Below, piece after piece: positions 8,260-15,384 of a stretch of DNA of 28,418 bases. The DNA is taken from positions 1-28,418 of the IMG/VR virus record IMGVR_UViG_3300034152_000961. One strand, 5' to 3'. The DNA is from a virus. Both the position numbers and the translations under genes were made by a program. How positions within the stretch are numbered: the stretch's first letter is position 1; each line of letters starts with the position of its first letter. Below the pieces are notes generated by a model. It was given only the letters and a program-made list of their open reading frames with translations. It searched no databases and was not told the DNA's origin.

Positions 8260-10970
8260 TCGATTTTTTCTCCTTTTAGTATTTTGTCAAGTACGCCATA
8301 ATACCTTCCTTCATACATAATCCCCTGAAGAATGCTTCTTCTTGGGTTTGAAAATGCCATCGCAAGAATCCAACTCTCTTGGTTGGGAACAGATTGAATA
8401 CTATAATAATTAGGTTTAATTTTATTTCTATTTGATAACAGTCTCCATTTTCGATAGTTTACCCACATAAGCTGTGCAACAACGCATTCATAGTGAACGT
8501 GATAAATATTTTTGTTGTAGACATCGAAAAGCTCATCGACTATTTTAACATAATTTTTATTTTTGAATTTGTGCAGAATAGTTGCCACGGCTGCTAAATC
8601 GCCGATAATATCCTGCTGTTTCATCTCTGAGTCTTTTTGAGCCTCACCTTTTATTATAGCAGATCCTGATGTATGAAAAGTTCTTAGAACAAGTTGGGTC
8701 GAACTTTCCCCAAGAGTTTGGGCCGCTAATATTCCAATAAATCGACTGTTAATACTTTTGTATAATTCACCATAACATTTTTTACAAATTTTCGGTGATT
8801 TGCAAAGAATTGGGCTTCTAATCTTAATTTTCTTACCTAGAATCAAATTCCAATTATTTTTAGTTATCAGCGCCAATGAGCCATCTTTTTTTCTCACCCA
8901 GCGCCCAGTTAACATTTTTGCTTTCTTTTCGTTTTTAACATCAACCTCAAGAAAATCTTCGGTGCCGCAATCATCAAGTTCCATATCTAATTGTAGGTTG
9001 GCACACGTAAATATCAATTTTCTGGAAAGATACCCCGAGGTTCCGGTGTTTAAGGCAACATCGAGAAGACCTTTTCTACAACCATATGTAGAGTAGAAAA
9101 ATTCTTCTTGTGTTAGACCGTCAATTAAGCTGTGTTTGATTGGAAGAGGTAGAATTTCACCTTCAAAGTTTGAAATAAACCCTCTGGTCAAAATCAACTG
9201 TTTAACCTGATCCCAGCTTCCTCTGGCACCAGAATCAATAAAGTAAGAATACACAAATTTCTTTTTAAGCTCTTTATTTAATTTTGGATCAGATACAGCA
9301 TTGAGTTGTTCTCGAATACTTGGTTTGTCATAAAGATGCTTTCTGAATCCTTCAACGCCATCAAATTTACAGTCTGATAATGACATAGTACAACCAAAGA
9401 GCGTTGAATATTTAAAACCAAGTTTTTTGATATTGTCTAAAACAGTTCTTGTTACTTGGTCATTATATTTATCTTTAACATCATTTAAAATAGCAATTAA
9501 TTTGTTTTTGTTTACCTCACCTTTGACGACTTCGTAATCATCAGGAAGACAATTATTGAACTCTGCTTCTCCCATAGAAATTATATGACCTTTATAGTCA
9601 ATCTCTTCTTTAAGATCATCAAATTTCTTTGAGGTCAAAGCAAAGATGCCTAGAATAATATCTTGACTTGGTGTTGTCGTAAGTTCTTCATTCGCGGGGC
9701 TGCTCAGATTCTTAGTAATTAGAATTTTTTCTCTAACTTCTTTTCTAGCATCTTCTGTTATTGGCACATAAACAGCCATTTGGTCTCCATCAAAATCGGC
9801 ATTGAATGGGGGGCAAACCATTGGATGAATTTTAATAACATTATCTAAACTGATTTTTATTTTGAAACTTAACATACCCAAACGATGTAATGAAGGTTGA
9901 CGATTCAATATACAATATTCATTTTTAATTACATCTTCGCAAACTTTATAAAGAACTGGAGATTGCATTTCGATACAATCATCGACAAAATCGATAGCTT
10001 TGTTAAGAAGTTTGAATTTTCCTAATTCAATAATTCGTTTGGCAATTGGTAGTTTATATATTTCTAACACCATAAGGTATGGTAAAACACACTCATCTAA
10101 ATTGAGTGTAGGGTCTGGTGTTATAACGGCTCTTCCGGAAAAATCAATTCGTTTTCCTAAAATATTTCCGCGAATTAACCCTTCTTTTTTGGCCATTTTT
10201 TCCAATATTTTCTGGTATAAATCATTCACCAGTTGCTGTAATTGTTTAAAATATGTATAATAAAGTTGTTTATCTCTTTTGATGTCGATAATCGTATCAA
10301 GCATTATTTCTCTTTTTGTTAATATCTGAATATAATTACTGTTGATACGATCCATCTTATTTTGCCCGGTAGTCTTAGTTGAAGAAGGTCTTAAATCTGG
10401 CGGTAAAACAATAATCTTATCAATCATTAGATTATCTAAATTATCTTTGATCATTTTCCATTCAACCACACCCTCTTCGATATAAAGATTAGAAACGTAT
10501 TCTATAAGTTTTAAAATCGCCTCATCTTTTTCAAAAGTCTGAACTTTTTTAGGTAATCTTTCCGGTGTTAAAGTAACAATTGCTTCACCATCATGATCAA
10601 TGTAAAGAATACTCTTTTCATTCTTCATTAAATCATCGAGGGCTTTCTTAAGATTTTTTCCTCCCAATTCTACTAAGAGGTCATAGAATATGGGATTAAC
10701 TATTTTAATCGGTAATGTAATCTTTGCAAATCGTTTTCTTCTTTCTGAACTGTTTACAATTTCAACACCACAAGTCTCACACGCTTTTGGGTTGTCTTCT
10801 GAAACACCATAATATATATCACACTGACAAGTATAATTTTTTAATGGCCCAAAAATATGTTCAGAAAACAATCCACCAGAATGAAATTTTTTCTTTGTAC
10901 CAAATATTTTTGGTGTTTGTATTTCCTTCAAAGGCTCACAAAAGTCATCAAACGTGAGTAATTTTGGCAT
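8256..10970 (-). CDS. rpoC: DNA-directed RNA polymerase beta' subunit (phage, unsplit)
   Basis: Phage-encoded beta' subunit with the catalytic Mg site: NADFDGDQM at residues 390-398, Asp392/394/396. It is 904 residues against about 1400 in E. coli. Features in order: an N-terminal zinc-binding domain (Cys48, 50, 64, 67); GKRIDFSGRAVITPDP (272-287); NRQPSLHRLGM before the active site; the bridge-helix/trigger-loop region with YSTYGCRKGLLDVALNTG and SGYLSRKL; a second zinc site (CGTED...CKSPKICKKCYG); and C-terminal GILAAQTLGESSTQLVLRTFH. All key residues seem intact, so the enzyme is probably active. The start ATG has AAGGAG 7 bases upstream. It precedes the beta gene in the same transcript, and the small genes and Ubl cassette lie directly upstream. 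Confidence 0.95.
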   Translation of the reverse strand: MPKLLTFDDFCEPLKEIQTPKIFGTKKKFHSGGLFSEHIFGPLKNYTCQCDIYYGVSEDNPKACETCGVEIVNSSERRKRFAKITLPIKIVNPIFYDLLVELGGKNLKKALDDLMKNEKSILYIDHDGEAIVTLTPERLPKKVQTFEKDEAILKLIEYVSNLYIEEGVVEWKMIKDNLDNLMIDKIIVLPPDLRPSSTKTTGQNKMDRINSNYIQILTKREIMLDTIIDIKRDKQLYYTYFKQLQQLVNDLYQKILEKMAKKEGLIRGNILGKRIDFSGRAVITPDPTLNLDECVLPYLMVLEIYKLPIAKRIIELGKFKLLNKAIDFVDDCIEMQSPVLYKVCEDVIKNEYCILNRQPSLHRLGMLSFKIKISLDNVIKIHPMVCPPFNADFDGDQMAVYVPITEDARKEVREKILITKNLSSPANEELTTTPSQDIILGIFALTSKKFDDLKEEIDYKGHIISMGEAEFNNCLPDDYEVVKGEVNKNKLIAILNDVKDKYNDQVTRTVLDNIKKLGFKYSTLFGCTMSLSDCKFDGVEGFRKHLYDKPSIREQLNAVSDPKLNKELKKKFVYSYFIDSGARGSWDQVKQLILTRGFISNFEGEILPLPIKHSLIDGLTQEEFFYSTYGCRKGLLDVALNTGTSGYLSRKLIFTCANLQLDMELDDCGTEDFLEVDVKNEKKAKMLTGRWVRKKDGSLALITKNNWNLILGKKIKIRSPILCKSPKICKKCYGELYKSINSRFIGILAAQTLGESSTQLVLRTFHTSGSAIIKGEAQKDSEMKQQDIIGDLAAVATILHKFKNKNYVKIVDELFDVYNKNIYHVHYECVVAQLMWVNYRKWRLLSNRNKIKPNYYSIQSVPNQESWILAMAFSNPRRSILQGIMYEGRYYGVLDKILKGEKIE

Positions 10971-10972
10971 AC

Positions 10973-11197
10973 TCAGCTCCTTGTTTTGAATTTCTCAGAT
11001 AAGAAATTTCCTATTTGATATAGATGTTCTTGAATTTTGTTAGAAATGATTCTATCAAAGTCTGGCATTGCTTCATGAACTATTCTTTGTATATCTTCAT
11101 GCGCAAGCTGCAAACCTTCCTCTTCGATTACGTTCTTAACGATATTCCTTATCGCTTGTCTAAAAGCATCTTCAGTCTTTGTCTCCGTTTTGTCCAT
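10973..11197 (-). CDS. Small helical protein, 74 aa
   Basis: I do not recognise this protein. It is 74 residues, almost all predicted helix, starting MDKTETKTEDAFRQAIRN with a mixed acidic/basic pattern and no Cys. AAGGA lies about 8 bases before the ATG, and its stop is 2 bases before the rpoC start, so it is co-translated with the polymerase. A polymerase accessory role would fit the position, but no sigma or omega motif is visible. The start overlaps the end of the 82-residue gene. Confidence 0.65.
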   Translation of the reverse strand: MDKTETKTEDAFRQAIRNIVKNVIEEEGLQLAHEDIQRIVHEAMPDFDRIISNKIQEHLYQIGNFLSEKFKTRS

Positions 11198-11420
11198 CGC
11201 ACTTTTCCTTTTTGTCTGTTATTTTTTTAATGCCTTTTTTAATTTTTTGTTTTAATATGATTTTATTATCATTCCAAACTTCTTCCAATTTAGTAACTAC
11301 TCCATCCAATAATACATCCAGAATTCTTCTACCGCTTTTTTTAACTGTAATGTCTAGCTCGTCTATTGTCTCATCAATAACTTTTTCTATATCATCATCC
11401 CTTCGTTTTGGTTCTGTCAT
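11172..11420 (-). CDS. Small charged protein, 82 aa
   Basis: I do not recognise this protein. It starts MTEPKRRDDDIEKVIDETID. An acidic first third is followed by a hydrophobic-heptad helix (ILDVLLDGVVTKLEEVW) and a very Lys-rich tail, giving a strongly dipolar helical protein. The ATG at 11420 is preferred, with GGGGGT about 10 bases upstream; an in-frame TTG at 11438 has no ribosome site. It overlaps the ends of both neighbours. It sits between the Ubl cassette and the RNA polymerase genes. Confidence 0.6.
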   Translation of the reverse strand: MTEPKRRDDDIEKVIDETIDELDITVKKSGRRILDVLLDGVVTKLEEVWNDNKIILKQKIKKGIKKITDKKEKCDGQNGDKD

Positions 11421-11790
11421 AGGTTTTAATACCCCCAACGATATTCATTTTTTCGACCAACAACTGGTCGATTATTGCTTCTGGTTCAAAATAACAATCA
11501 TCAAGATTGTAGAATGCCATATGGTATTCCGCTTCTCGCATCAAAGATTCATCCCACATTTTAAATCTAAGCTCATCTGGTATACAGAACTGATTTGTTA
11601 GAGGGTCTGAATTTGGATGTTCTCCGTCAACGTAAATCTCATTCAATTTTCCGTCTACCAATCTGACCTTATATTTTTTAATCAAAAACTTTATACTTGA
11701 GGCCAAGATTTCATAATATTCATTCTTATATTTCATTCTAATAGGTTTTATAAACTTTTTAAACTCCTTATTTTCCAATCTTGCTGTCAT
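11395..11790 (-). CDS. Unknown protein of the Ubl cassette with an HPN...Cys stretch
   Basis: 131 residues with no sure family. An N-terminal basic helical region (about 1-45) precedes EHPNSDPLTNQFCI (57-70), where His58-Pro59-Asn60 stands 9 residues before Cys69, and a Trp follows at 79. This loosely recalls the HPN...ICL...W region of E2 ubiquitin-conjugating enzymes (HPN and Cys about 10 apart), but the flanking strands do not match well and the protein is short. The likeness may be chance. Its ATG overlaps the stop of the second E1-like gene (ATGA), so it is part of the same unit, and a cassette function is likely even if the E2 idea fails. Confidence 0.6.
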   Translation of the reverse strand: MTARLENKEFKKFIKPIRMKYKNEYYEILASSIKFLIKKYKVRLVDGKLNEIYVDGEHPNSDPLTNQFCIPDELRFKMWDESLMREAEYHMAFYNLDDCYFEPEAIIDQLLVEKMNIVGGIKTYDRTKTKG

Positions 11791-12629
11791 GCGGCACCTG
11801 TTTCTGGAACGAGTTCAACAACATTATCTTTAACCGAAATAATATAATTTTGATAGTCGCACTGATTATTAATAAGAAAGTTTAAATTTAAAATTATGTC
11901 ACCGCCACTTTTAATATTCCCACGCGGTATAAGTTTGGTTATAGATGGGTTTTGTGGGTCTCCAATGAGAATTTCAAGGTCTTTGATTTTATTTGCTTCT
12001 ATTATGGGAATTATATTTTCTCTAAAATTTATCAATCGGTCTTCTCCGTCACTGTGATCATATATAATATCACAACTTTCAGAGTGTGCTTTAATAAAAT
12101 CAATGTCGTAGCGACTGACAGAGTTTGTATCGATAAGAGTTTTGATTTCACCGCTTTTTACAAGTGAAGCGACTATAAAAGCCGCTGTTTTCAAATCGTC
12201 TTTGGTGAGTGGAGATATATATCTCCCTTCATGATGAACTTTATAATTTACATATTTTCTACAATCGACAATAACGCTTCTTGCTGAAATATAAGCTCTA
12301 ATATTAATAGTTCCTTTTCTATCATATATAAAATCTCTACAATCGAAAATAAGATCCGATTTGGGTAAGCTTGTATATCGTTCTATGAAGCATGTGTCAA
12401 TAGTTTTTACATTCAAATCCGAATTTTTTTCGGAAATTATGTCTTTCAAAGCTTCAACCTTTCTCAAACCAACATCTATTGGTCGGTAGATTGAATTTAT
12501 CAAGTTTTTAGATTGTACCTCATCAAAATCAACAAATGTTAATTCTTCGGTATTCTCTAAATTTGCTAAGGCCTCAGCTATGTATCCTCCTAAAGTTCCA
12601 ATACCGATAATCGTGAAAGTTCTATACAC
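11787..12629 (-). CDS. Second E1/ThiF-like adenylating protein of the Ubl cassette
   Basis: 280 residues with an E1/ThiF-type Rossmann fold at the very start: GIGTLGG (9-15) binds ATP, FVDFDE (32-37) holds the Asp pair, and SKNLINSIYRP (40-50) matches the family's 'NLNRQ' region, followed by DVGLRKVEAL. The C-terminal half is unlike ordinary ThiF. It has Cys80, 97, 123 and 186 but no clear catalytic-Cys context, and the CxxC zinc pairs are absent. It could be the partner of the other E1 in a heterodimer (as Aos1 is to Uba2) or a specificity factor. The start is GTG at 12629, required to keep the Rossmann N-terminus. It follows the Ubl gene and the UUCG hairpin. Confidence 0.75.
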   Translation of the reverse strand: MYRTFTIIGIGTLGGYIAEALANLENTEELTFVDFDEVQSKNLINSIYRPIDVGLRKVEALKDIISEKNSDLNVKTIDTCFIERYTSLPKSDLIFDCRDFIYDRKGTINIRAYISARSVIVDCRKYVNYKVHHEGRYISPLTKDDLKTAAFIVASLVKSGEIKTLIDTNSVSRYDIDFIKAHSESCDIIYDHSDGEDRLINFRENIIPIIEANKIKDLEILIGDPQNPSITKLIPRGNIKSGGDIILNLNFLINNQCDYQNYIISVKDNVVELVPETGAA

Positions 12630-12659
12630 GCTTCCATCGTTCCCCTTTCCAAAGATGAT

Positions 12660-12681
12660 GGGAGAGGCCGAAGCCTCTCCC
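12660..12681 (-). terminator. Perfect UUCG hairpin after the Ubl gene
   Basis: On the minus strand, GGGAGAGGC and GCCTCTCCC form a perfect 9-bp stem closed by a C(TTCG)G tetraloop, one of the most stable RNA loops. It lies about 24 bases after the Ubl stop and about 31 bases before the next start. The following ATCATCTTT is a poor U-tract, so partial termination or protection of the upstream message from 3' decay is likelier than full termination. Confidence 0.7.
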
Positions 12682-12704
12682 TTTATGCTACGTTGGTTAC
12701 CTAT

Positions 12705-13199
12705 TTAGCAACCTTTCTTACCCGCAGCTTTCACGAACTCCAGTTTGTCGCCGTCCTGAAGCACATGATCATTGTTGGTTTTTTCGCCATTGACGAGGCC
12801 GCTGGCTTGGGTATCGATATTGAGGATTTCTTTCAGAAAATCACGAACCTCGCCAACGGTCTTGCCGACAACGGGGAAATTTCCTGAAGATGCACCGCAT
12901 GATACCTGGATGGTCGTGCTGTAGCTGCTTGCTGAGGCACCACTTCCAGTTTTCTTTGCGGCGACACCGGCATGAAACTGATCCATCGGGCCGGTTGATC
13001 TCTTGGTTGTTTTCGGAGACACCGATGCAACCCCCGCTGCTGCTGCTCCGTGGGTCGCTGCCTGTTGTTCGAGGATCATGTTGATGGCTTGGGCCTTCGG
13101 TTTTTTGCTGATACCTGTAATTCCGAGTTGGTTGAAAGCCATTTTCTTCAGGTCTTTGTCTCTCATTCCTTCAAGTTCTGTACGAGTGTAAACTGGCAT
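12705..13199 (-). CDS. Ubiquitin-like beta-grasp protein with N-terminal SAP/HeH-like region, C-terminal Gly-Cys
   Basis: 164 residues, the likely modifier of the cassette. Residues about 4-43 (YTRTELEGMRDKDLKKMAF, then LGITGISKKPKAQAINMIL) look like a SAP/HeH helix-extension-helix nucleic-acid-binding motif. Residues 44-92 are an Ala/Gly/Ser-rich linker. Residues 94-158 look like a ThiS/MoaD/ubiquitin beta-grasp: two strands, helix TVGEVRDFLKEIL, then LVNGE and LQDGDKLEFV. The tail is AAGKKGC, ending Gly163-Cys164 instead of the usual Gly-Gly, so removal of the last Cys (perhaps by the neighbouring JAMM protein) would expose a Gly, as happens in UFM1 maturation. AAGGAG lies 7 bases before the ATG. 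The gene is visibly richer in G+C (near half) than its neighbours and a strong hairpin follows, suggesting high expression. Confidence 0.8.
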   Translation of the reverse strand: MPVYTRTELEGMRDKDLKKMAFNQLGITGISKKPKAQAINMILEQQAATHGAAAAGVASVSPKTTKRSTGPMDQFHAGVAAKKTGSGASASSYSTTIQVSCGASSGNFPVVGKTVGEVRDFLKEILNIDTQASGLVNGEKTNNDHVLQDGDKLEFVKAAGKKGC

Positions 13200-13222
13200 A
13201 AAAATTCTCCTTGTTCACTTTT

Positions 13223-13909
13223 TCACACGGTTAACGGTTTTCGTTGAGCTGGGTTTGCACCCATAGTAACAATGTCAAAATAGACTTCGGAAATATTGAT
13301 TTCCTTTAAAATAACAGTTTTGTAAAAAGCCCAGCACATTAAAGTGGCGACACCAAGGTTCGTGAAATATAGCTGGGGTTCAGATTTCGCCAGTTCTTCA
13401 CATGACATTTCATCTGGCGATTTGTCGTCTGGGGTTTCGATTTCCGGATGGTAGTCGCTCAGGCTCGGTGTTACGTCAACACCCCCTTTCCTGACATATA
13501 ATTGAACGTTACCATCTGTCAACTCGTTACCGCCTGACAACAATATTATATCATTCATACCAGAACAGTATGATGATACCAAATTTCTCGTTTTGTGATT
13601 GTCCACACACAGAAAAACGATGTCGCCTTCTTGTATTACTGTATTGATGTTTTCTGGTGTGATGTAGTTAGGGAAGCTATCAAAATGAAGATTTTCGAAA
13701 TTTAATTGCATTTCTCTCATTTTGATTTCAGCCTTATTGCCTAGCATTGCAAATTCTTGTCTTTCCAGATTTTTCTCTTCGTAATTGTCTCCGTCTATTA
13801 ACAAGAAATTTGCTTTGAAGTCTCTATGGTAATTTACATATCGAGCTATTTTGTTAATCAGTATTGAGCCTATTCCACCTAAGCCTATAACGACAATTCT
13901 GTTATGCAT
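13223..13909 (-). CDS. E1-like ubiquitin-activating (ThiF family) enzyme, PRTRC-ThiF type
   Basis: 228 residues from the chosen start. ThiF/E1 adenylation fold: VVIGLGGIGS (6-15) for ATP, LLIDGDNYEEKNLERQEF (36-53) with Asp39/Asp41 and the Asn/Arg/Gln set, and CVDNHKTR (101-108), the family's 'D...R' site. C-terminal MSCEELAKSEPQ holds Cys170, a good candidate for the thioester-forming Cys, as in PRTRC ThiF and related E1s. It would adenylate the Ubl C-terminus and pass it to the E2. The ATG at 13909 has AAGGAAA about 6 bases upstream; the ATG at 13927 overlaps the JAB stop and has no ribosome site. It lies between the JAMM gene and the Ubl gene. Confidence 0.88.
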   Translation of the reverse strand: MHNRIVVIGLGGIGSILINKIARYVNYHRDFKANFLLIDGDNYEEKNLERQEFAMLGNKAEIKMREMQLNFENLHFDSFPNYITPENINTVIQEGDIVFLCVDNHKTRNLVSSYCSGMNDIILLSGGNELTDGNVQLYVRKGGVDVTPSLSDYHPEIETPDDKSPDEMSCEELAKSEPQLYFTNLGVATLMCWAFYKTVILKEINISEVYFDIVTMGANPAQRKPLTV

Positions 13910-13920
13910 ATGAGTTTCCT

Positions 13921-15384
13921 TCACCATTTAAATAATTTATTGTGTTTCTTTCTTCTCTTTTTATTTTTCTTAGATTTGGTTGGTAAATCTATCGCATCAA
14001 TGTTATCCAGAAAATCTCCGCTTGCGGCATTTTCAAGAATTAGTTTTTCCGGATCATCATTTGGTGGAAGCAACGTATCATCAGGATGAACCACATCATT
14101 TTTATCGACGCGATTATGCTTGAGCGGAACGACAGGCATTTTGCTTTTATCCCAACGACTTGAACAGAGTATATCAAACGCCCAATCTAGCTTATGATCT
14201 CTATAAATGCAGTCAATACACTTATTGTGGTCTAGAAAGTGATGCTTGGGAAATTCGATTTGTTCAACTTTGGAATTGGTATTAGAGCTTTTAGGTTTAT
14301 CTTTCATTGCATTTAGATGATCATGAATAACAACGGGCAAGTCGTCTGTTGCAGGTCTCACATTCTTCCCACTATTTATGGGCAAAACGGGTTGGTGGTT
14401 GATCGGCCTACCATTGACCACACCATTGACAAATCCCGCTGCTGGTTTTCTATTGGTGCCATAATACCAATCATAAAGATCACCATATTCATCAAAATCA
14501 TCATAGAAAACATTTGATGCATAATTTCCGTATGCGAATCTCTCCGTGCGGTTGTAGTACCCCGGACGTTTGTAATAACCACCAGCGCCATAGTAGCTGG
14601 TATATGTATATCCATATTCAACAAAATCCATCCATTTTTCATTAAATTTAAAATGCTTTAGAGCGTCTTTAGAAAGTTTATAACGAGCGTTTTGTGCTGT
14701 TTGGACGGGTTTTGCATTGACGCTATCATTTACTTCAACCAATTTTCCAAGTTGAGAATCCCATTTCCAATACTTTGTGTTTGAATACGTGGGTTGAATA
14801 TAACCCGCGTGTTCTATTCCTTCAAGATAATCACTTGGTTCAGCATAAAACCTCTGTCCATTTGACATCAATGAAACCGACAATGAAAAATCGTCTGATG
14901 CGACATGACCGAAGGTAATGTGGAGACCGTCAAAAGATGTTTCATCGTCGTGATCTGTACCAGAATGAAATGCTGAAAAGTTGGCGTGACTATGAATCGT
15001 TCCGATCAAATCGTAACCTTCAATTTGAACCGAATCTCTTTCATACGATATTGATGCACTAGAGACTTTTTGCTTTGGTGGAATTATTGCAAACTGTTTT
15101 GTCTTTTTATCAAAGAATATGAGAACCATACCCTCTGATTTGTGTTTGTCATATACCGCTCTTAAGAATGCTAAGACAGCAGCAACTTTTTCGACCGGCA
15201 ATCTAGGAATGTGCATTCTTGCCATTTTGTTGACAGGCTCTAATGTAGAAATTGCATCTACCTTTGTTATACTCTCCATTATATCGAGTTTTTTCTTCAG
15301 ATAGATTCCCTCTTTACAGACAATGTACATTATATCATCGTTCGGTATTTCTTGTGAGCCGTCATTAACAAAGACTCTAAACAT
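13921..15384 (-). CDS. JAB/JAMM-domain isopeptidase with Tyr/Gly-rich and Cys-rich extensions
   Basis: 487 residues. The JAMM zinc-protease motif is complete: His131-Ser-His133, Ser141, Asp144 (HxH-x7-S-x2-D), with Glu84 as the probable upstream catalytic acid. Such enzymes trim ubiquitin-like precursors or remove them from targets; here the Gly-Cys tail of the Ubl is a plausible substrate. Beyond the domain, residues about 256-308 are strikingly rich in Tyr and Gly with Asp (low-complexity, probably disordered). H386xxC389xxC392 plus Cys407 could bind zinc, and the tail (470-485) is Lys/Arg-rich. The start has GGAGG 7 bases upstream and overlaps the E2 gene's stop. The E2-JAB-E1 order is as I recall it for PRTRC modules. 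Confidence 0.88.
   Translation of the reverse strand: MFRVFVNDGSQEIPNDDIMYIVCKEGIYLKKKLDIMESITKVDAISTLEPVNKMARMHIPRLPVEKVAAVLAFLRAVYDKHKSEGMVLIFFDKKTKQFAIIPPKQKVSSASISYERDSVQIEGYDLIGTIHSHANFSAFHSGTDHDDETSFDGLHITFGHVASDDFSLSVSLMSNGQRFYAEPSDYLEGIEHAGYIQPTYSNTKYWKWDSQLGKLVEVNDSVNAKPVQTAQNARYKLSKDALKHFKFNEKWMDFVEYGYTYTSYYGAGGYYKRPGYYNRTERFAYGNYASNVFYDDFDEYGDLYDWYYGTNRKPAAGFVNGVVNGRPINHQPVLPINSGKNVRPATDDLPVVIHDHLNAMKDKPKSSNTNSKVEQIEFPKHHFLDHNKCIDCIYRDHKLDWAFDILCSSRWDKSKMPVVPLKHNRVDKNDVVHPDDTLLPPNDDPEKLILENAASGDFLDNIDAIDLPTKSKKNKKRRKKHNKLFKW

Noticed and set aside
11179-11601. 140-residue plus-strand open frame
   Set aside because: Antisense to three packed minus-strand genes; composition (Ser/Phe/Ile) is typical of an antisense shadow.
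12833-13247. Several open frames of about 62-65 residues on both strands inside the Ubl gene
   Set aside because: They arise from the G+C-rich Ubl coding sequence and have no family signal or ribosome sites.
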